From: Aquila chrysaetos chrysaetos
Lineage: Eukaryota; Chordata; Aves; Accipitriformes; Accipitridae
Direction: 5' to 3'
Assembly (NCBI RefSeq): GCF_900496995.4
Contig: NC_044010.1
Location: 2,542,001-2,606,000, forward strand
DNA: 64,000 bases
Notes under the pieces: model-generated
Seen by the model: the letters and a program-made list of their open reading frames with translations, nothing else
The model's database searches: none
Told to the model about the DNA's origin: nothing
In this document: piece by piece, positions 62,501 to 64,000 of the stretch
Layout: each line of letters starts with the position of its first letter
Numbering within the stretch: position 1 is the stretch's first letter
Made by a program: the position numbers and the translations under genes

Positions 62501-64000
62501 TTCCTTGGTGAATTCTCAGTTGTGGGCTGAAAAGGATATGAGAAAAACTACCTTATCGCAGGAATCAAATATGCCTTTGACTCCAACAACTGTTTCTCCA
62601 TCATTGGATCAGTCAGGTTGGATTTGCCTAATCACAGCCTCTCAAGGGTCGTTAGGCTGTTCACAGGATCCTGTCTGGAATTCCTTTTCTGGGTGGGGGT
62701 GAGAGGTAGAGACATGCTAATGTGGCTCAGATGAATTTCCAGACTAAAAAGCCAGCTCTTCTAATAAAATTACTTTAGAACAAATTACTATTTAGAACAT
62801 ACCTGAAATATTTAATGTGTGGGTTTTTTGTTTTGTTTTGTATTTAAATCAGCCCTCAATGCTACAAATGTAGTCAAGAGAATCCATTCAAGACTTCAGA
62901 ATGAAGACGAAGAAGAGACCGTAGACTCCACTTACACTGTGAGACAAGTGCTGAACCCAAACTCAAGGAAACAAAAGCAAATTGCAGCAAAAAGTTTAGT
63001 ACTTTTAAAAATAACGTATGTCCCTTTGACCAGGGTCCTTAGTATCATAGGAAAATGTAGGTTAAAAGGGATCTTTGGATGTCATCGCAGGGCTAACTGC
63101 AAAGTTTGATTGAGGGGGCCTTGTCCAGCTGAGTCTTGAGCATCTCTATGGATGGTCGTTCCACAGCCCCTTGTGTAGTGTATTGCCCTGTATTCTGCAT
63201 GTTTGTTGGCGAAGCAAAGCCCATAGGGGTCTAGGAACCACAAATATGGCCCTTTGATGCTACACGTTACCTGGCTAGCTGTGGAGTTCTCTCCTGTGCA
63301 GGGCTTTTCTATGTCTGATATAGCTTTCTAGTCTATGCTGCACAATTACGATGCATTTCAGTCCCCATATTCTACACACATTTCTATGTGGGGACTGACG
63401 TCAGATACAAACTCTAACATGAAAGGATTGTTGTAAAAGAGTTGCTCACTAAATATGAGACCTGAAAGCAGCTGATATTTTTCACTGGCTGTTCACTGGC
63501 AAACTGTTTCCATGCTTTTAACTGAGAAGGAGGAAAGCAGGAACAGGTATCTAAGATAAAAGCACCAAACAATCATACTTGAGAGGTACTAATGTTGTGG
63601 TAGAAAATGTGGTTTTTGATGATCTGAAAATAACTGGAATGACTGGGGGCATTCTTTGATGGTCCTTTTCAGCTCAGGACAAGAGAGGGCCTCTCCTTTG
63701 ATTTACGTCAATAAACAATGTAATTTCATTGGTACTGCAAAGCTTTCTATACACCTTGAAATTCCAGTGATGCTTTCTTCCCCCCGCTTCCAGTGAAAAG
63801 AAAACAAACTGCACAGAACTCTGCAAGACAGAGCAGAGATGATTCTCCAGCTAATTCAATCCCCACTGACCTTCGGAGGGACAACAAATCCAGCCTAGAT
63901 ATTCTCAACCACATGATACGTAAAGTGGAGAATGAATTGGAGGAGTATGAGCGATGTACAGGTCGTGAGGTTCAAAAAACTGAGAGAAGTGAAGGCCTCA
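53450..64000 (+). CDS. SPICE1: SPICE1, spindle and centriole associated protein 1 (5' part, exons 1-9, continues past window)
   Basis: Centriole and spindle protein (also called CCDC52), needed in the family for centriole duplication, spindle formation and chromosome congression; the human protein has about 855 residues. Nine coding exons join in phase to give the first 364 codons. Segments aligning with human include [93 protein letters not shown] and [18 protein letters not shown] sequence near residue 350. The protein is basic and charged at the N terminus and becomes coiled-coil-like (about 45-120 and from about 330). The start MSLLRG was chosen by alignment to human MSFVR; an in-frame ATG 27 codons upstream (53369) is possible. 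The C-terminal coiled coils lie outside the window. Exon borders are inferred from homology and splice signals. Confidence 0.95.
54152..54199 (+). CDS. SPICE1: SPICE1 coding exon 2 (residues 29-44)
   Basis: A 48-base exon encoding [16 protein letters not shown], almost identical to the human segment. Acceptor TTTGCAG, donor GTAAGT, phase 0 at both ends. Confidence 0.95.
55224..55370 (+). CDS. SPICE1: SPICE1 coding exon 3 (residues 45-93)
   Basis: Encodes [20 protein letters not shown] and [17 protein letters not shown], then a charged helix ending LTLMRE. Acceptor ACATAG, donor GTGAGC, phase 0 at both ends. Confidence 0.95.
57530..57800 (+). mobile_element. Probable old CR1 fragment in SPICE1 intron 3
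   Basis: The stretch 'gtaggtgatactaaactggg' with the following 'gagggc', 'gcaaatgtaagctgacc' and 'aacctgctggtgctg' keeps the order of the CR1 ORF2 segment after the catalytic core (AGATGACACCAAGCTGGG in younger copies). It is diverged and non-coding. Confidence 0.45.
57893..57934. repeat. T-rich (TTTTTTC)n microsatellite, SPICE1 intron 3
   Basis: Repeats of CTTTTTT units followed by an uninterrupted T run. Confidence 0.85.
59440..59542 (+). CDS. SPICE1: SPICE1 coding exon 4 (residues 94-128)
   Basis: Encodes [20 protein letters not shown] and then [14 protein letters not shown]. Acceptor TTTCAG, donor GTAGAC. Ends in phase 1. Confidence 0.95.
60319..60440 (+). CDS. SPICE1: SPICE1 coding exon 5 (residues 128-168)
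   Basis: Encodes [20 protein letters not shown] and then [18 protein letters not shown]. Acceptor CTCTAG, donor GTAATG. Ends in phase 0. Confidence 0.95.
62070..62167 (+). CDS. SPICE1: SPICE1 coding exon 6 (residues 169-201)
   Basis: Encodes [20 protein letters not shown] and then [12 protein letters not shown], an acidic stretch. Acceptor AAACAG; donor GTCAAT is weak by consensus. Ends in phase 2. Confidence 0.88.
62474..62616 (+). CDS. SPICE1: SPICE1 coding exon 7 (residues 201-249)
   Basis: Encodes [20 protein letters not shown] and a Ser/Thr/Pro-rich part ([15 protein letters not shown]). Acceptor CGTAG, donor GTTGGA. Ends in phase 1. Confidence 0.9.
62853..62993 (+). CDS. SPICE1: SPICE1 coding exon 8 (residues 249-296)
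   Basis: Encodes [20 protein letters not shown] and then [20 protein letters not shown]. Acceptor AATCAG; donor GTTTAG is weak by consensus. Ends in phase 1. An intronic CR1 fragment begins about 50 bases downstream. Confidence 0.9.
63045..63215 (-). mobile_element. CR1 fragment in SPICE1 intron 8
   Basis: The plus strand reads 'atcataggaaaatgtaggtt', 'aaaagggatctttgga' and then 'ttgtccagctgagtcttga', 'cacagcccctt', the CR1 3' end in reverse complement. It begins about 50 bases after the exon 8 donor and is antisense to SPICE1. Confidence 0.6.
63794..64000 (+). CDS. SPICE1: SPICE1 coding exon 9, truncated by the window end (residues 296 onward)
   Basis: Encodes [20 protein letters not shown], then [20 protein letters not shown] and [15 protein letters not shown], matching the human stretch with [21 protein letters not shown]. 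Acceptor TTCCAG. It stays open to the last base. Confidence 0.93.

Noticed and set aside
1-64000. CRISPR arrays, operons, insertion sequences or phage genes
   Set aside because: No regularly spaced repeats, no compact gene runs and no ribosome binding sites. The window is clearly vertebrate genomic DNA.

Overview
This is vertebrate, almost certainly bird, genomic DNA. The genes are split into short exons with GT..AG introns. The proteins match the vertebrate families SIDT1 and SPICE1, two neighbours that also lie head to head on human 3q13.2. The recognisable interspersed repeats are CR1 LINEs, typical of birds and other sauropsids. The fairly compact introns fit a bird; the species cannot be named from the sequence. 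There is no bacterial, plasmid or phage content, no CRISPR array, and no tRNA or rRNA gene that I could see.

Layout. Positions 1-3450 are the 3' UTR and downstream flank of SIDT1. Positions 3451-47442 (minus strand) hold the complete SIDT1 coding region: 25 coding exons whose phases all join into one 818-residue reading frame, with a 16.3 kb first intron (30934-47256). A CpG island (about 46960-47900) covers exon 1. The spacer between the two start codons (47443-53449) contains a probable LTR of an endogenous retrovirus (about 49095-50063) and an old CR1 fragment (about 50470-51075). A second CpG island (about 53040-53800) covers the start of SPICE1 on the plus strand. Nine coding exons of SPICE1 (53450 to the window end) give the N-terminal 364 codons; the gene continues past 64000.

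Function. SIDT1 is a multi-pass membrane protein of the SID-1/CREST superfamily, linked to nucleic-acid and cholesterol handling in endolysosomal and plasma membranes. SPICE1 is a coiled-coil centriole and spindle protein. They are neighbours with separate CpG-island promoters 6 kb apart and no known shared pathway.

No new multi-gene system is present. The points most worth a second look are: an RFX-type X-box just upstream of the SPICE1 start, next to a 34-base G run and holding an in-frame upstream ATG; two substitutions in an otherwise conserved C-terminal SIDT1 motif; two in-frame, skippable SIDT1 exons; and LTR and CR1 relics lying between the two promoters.
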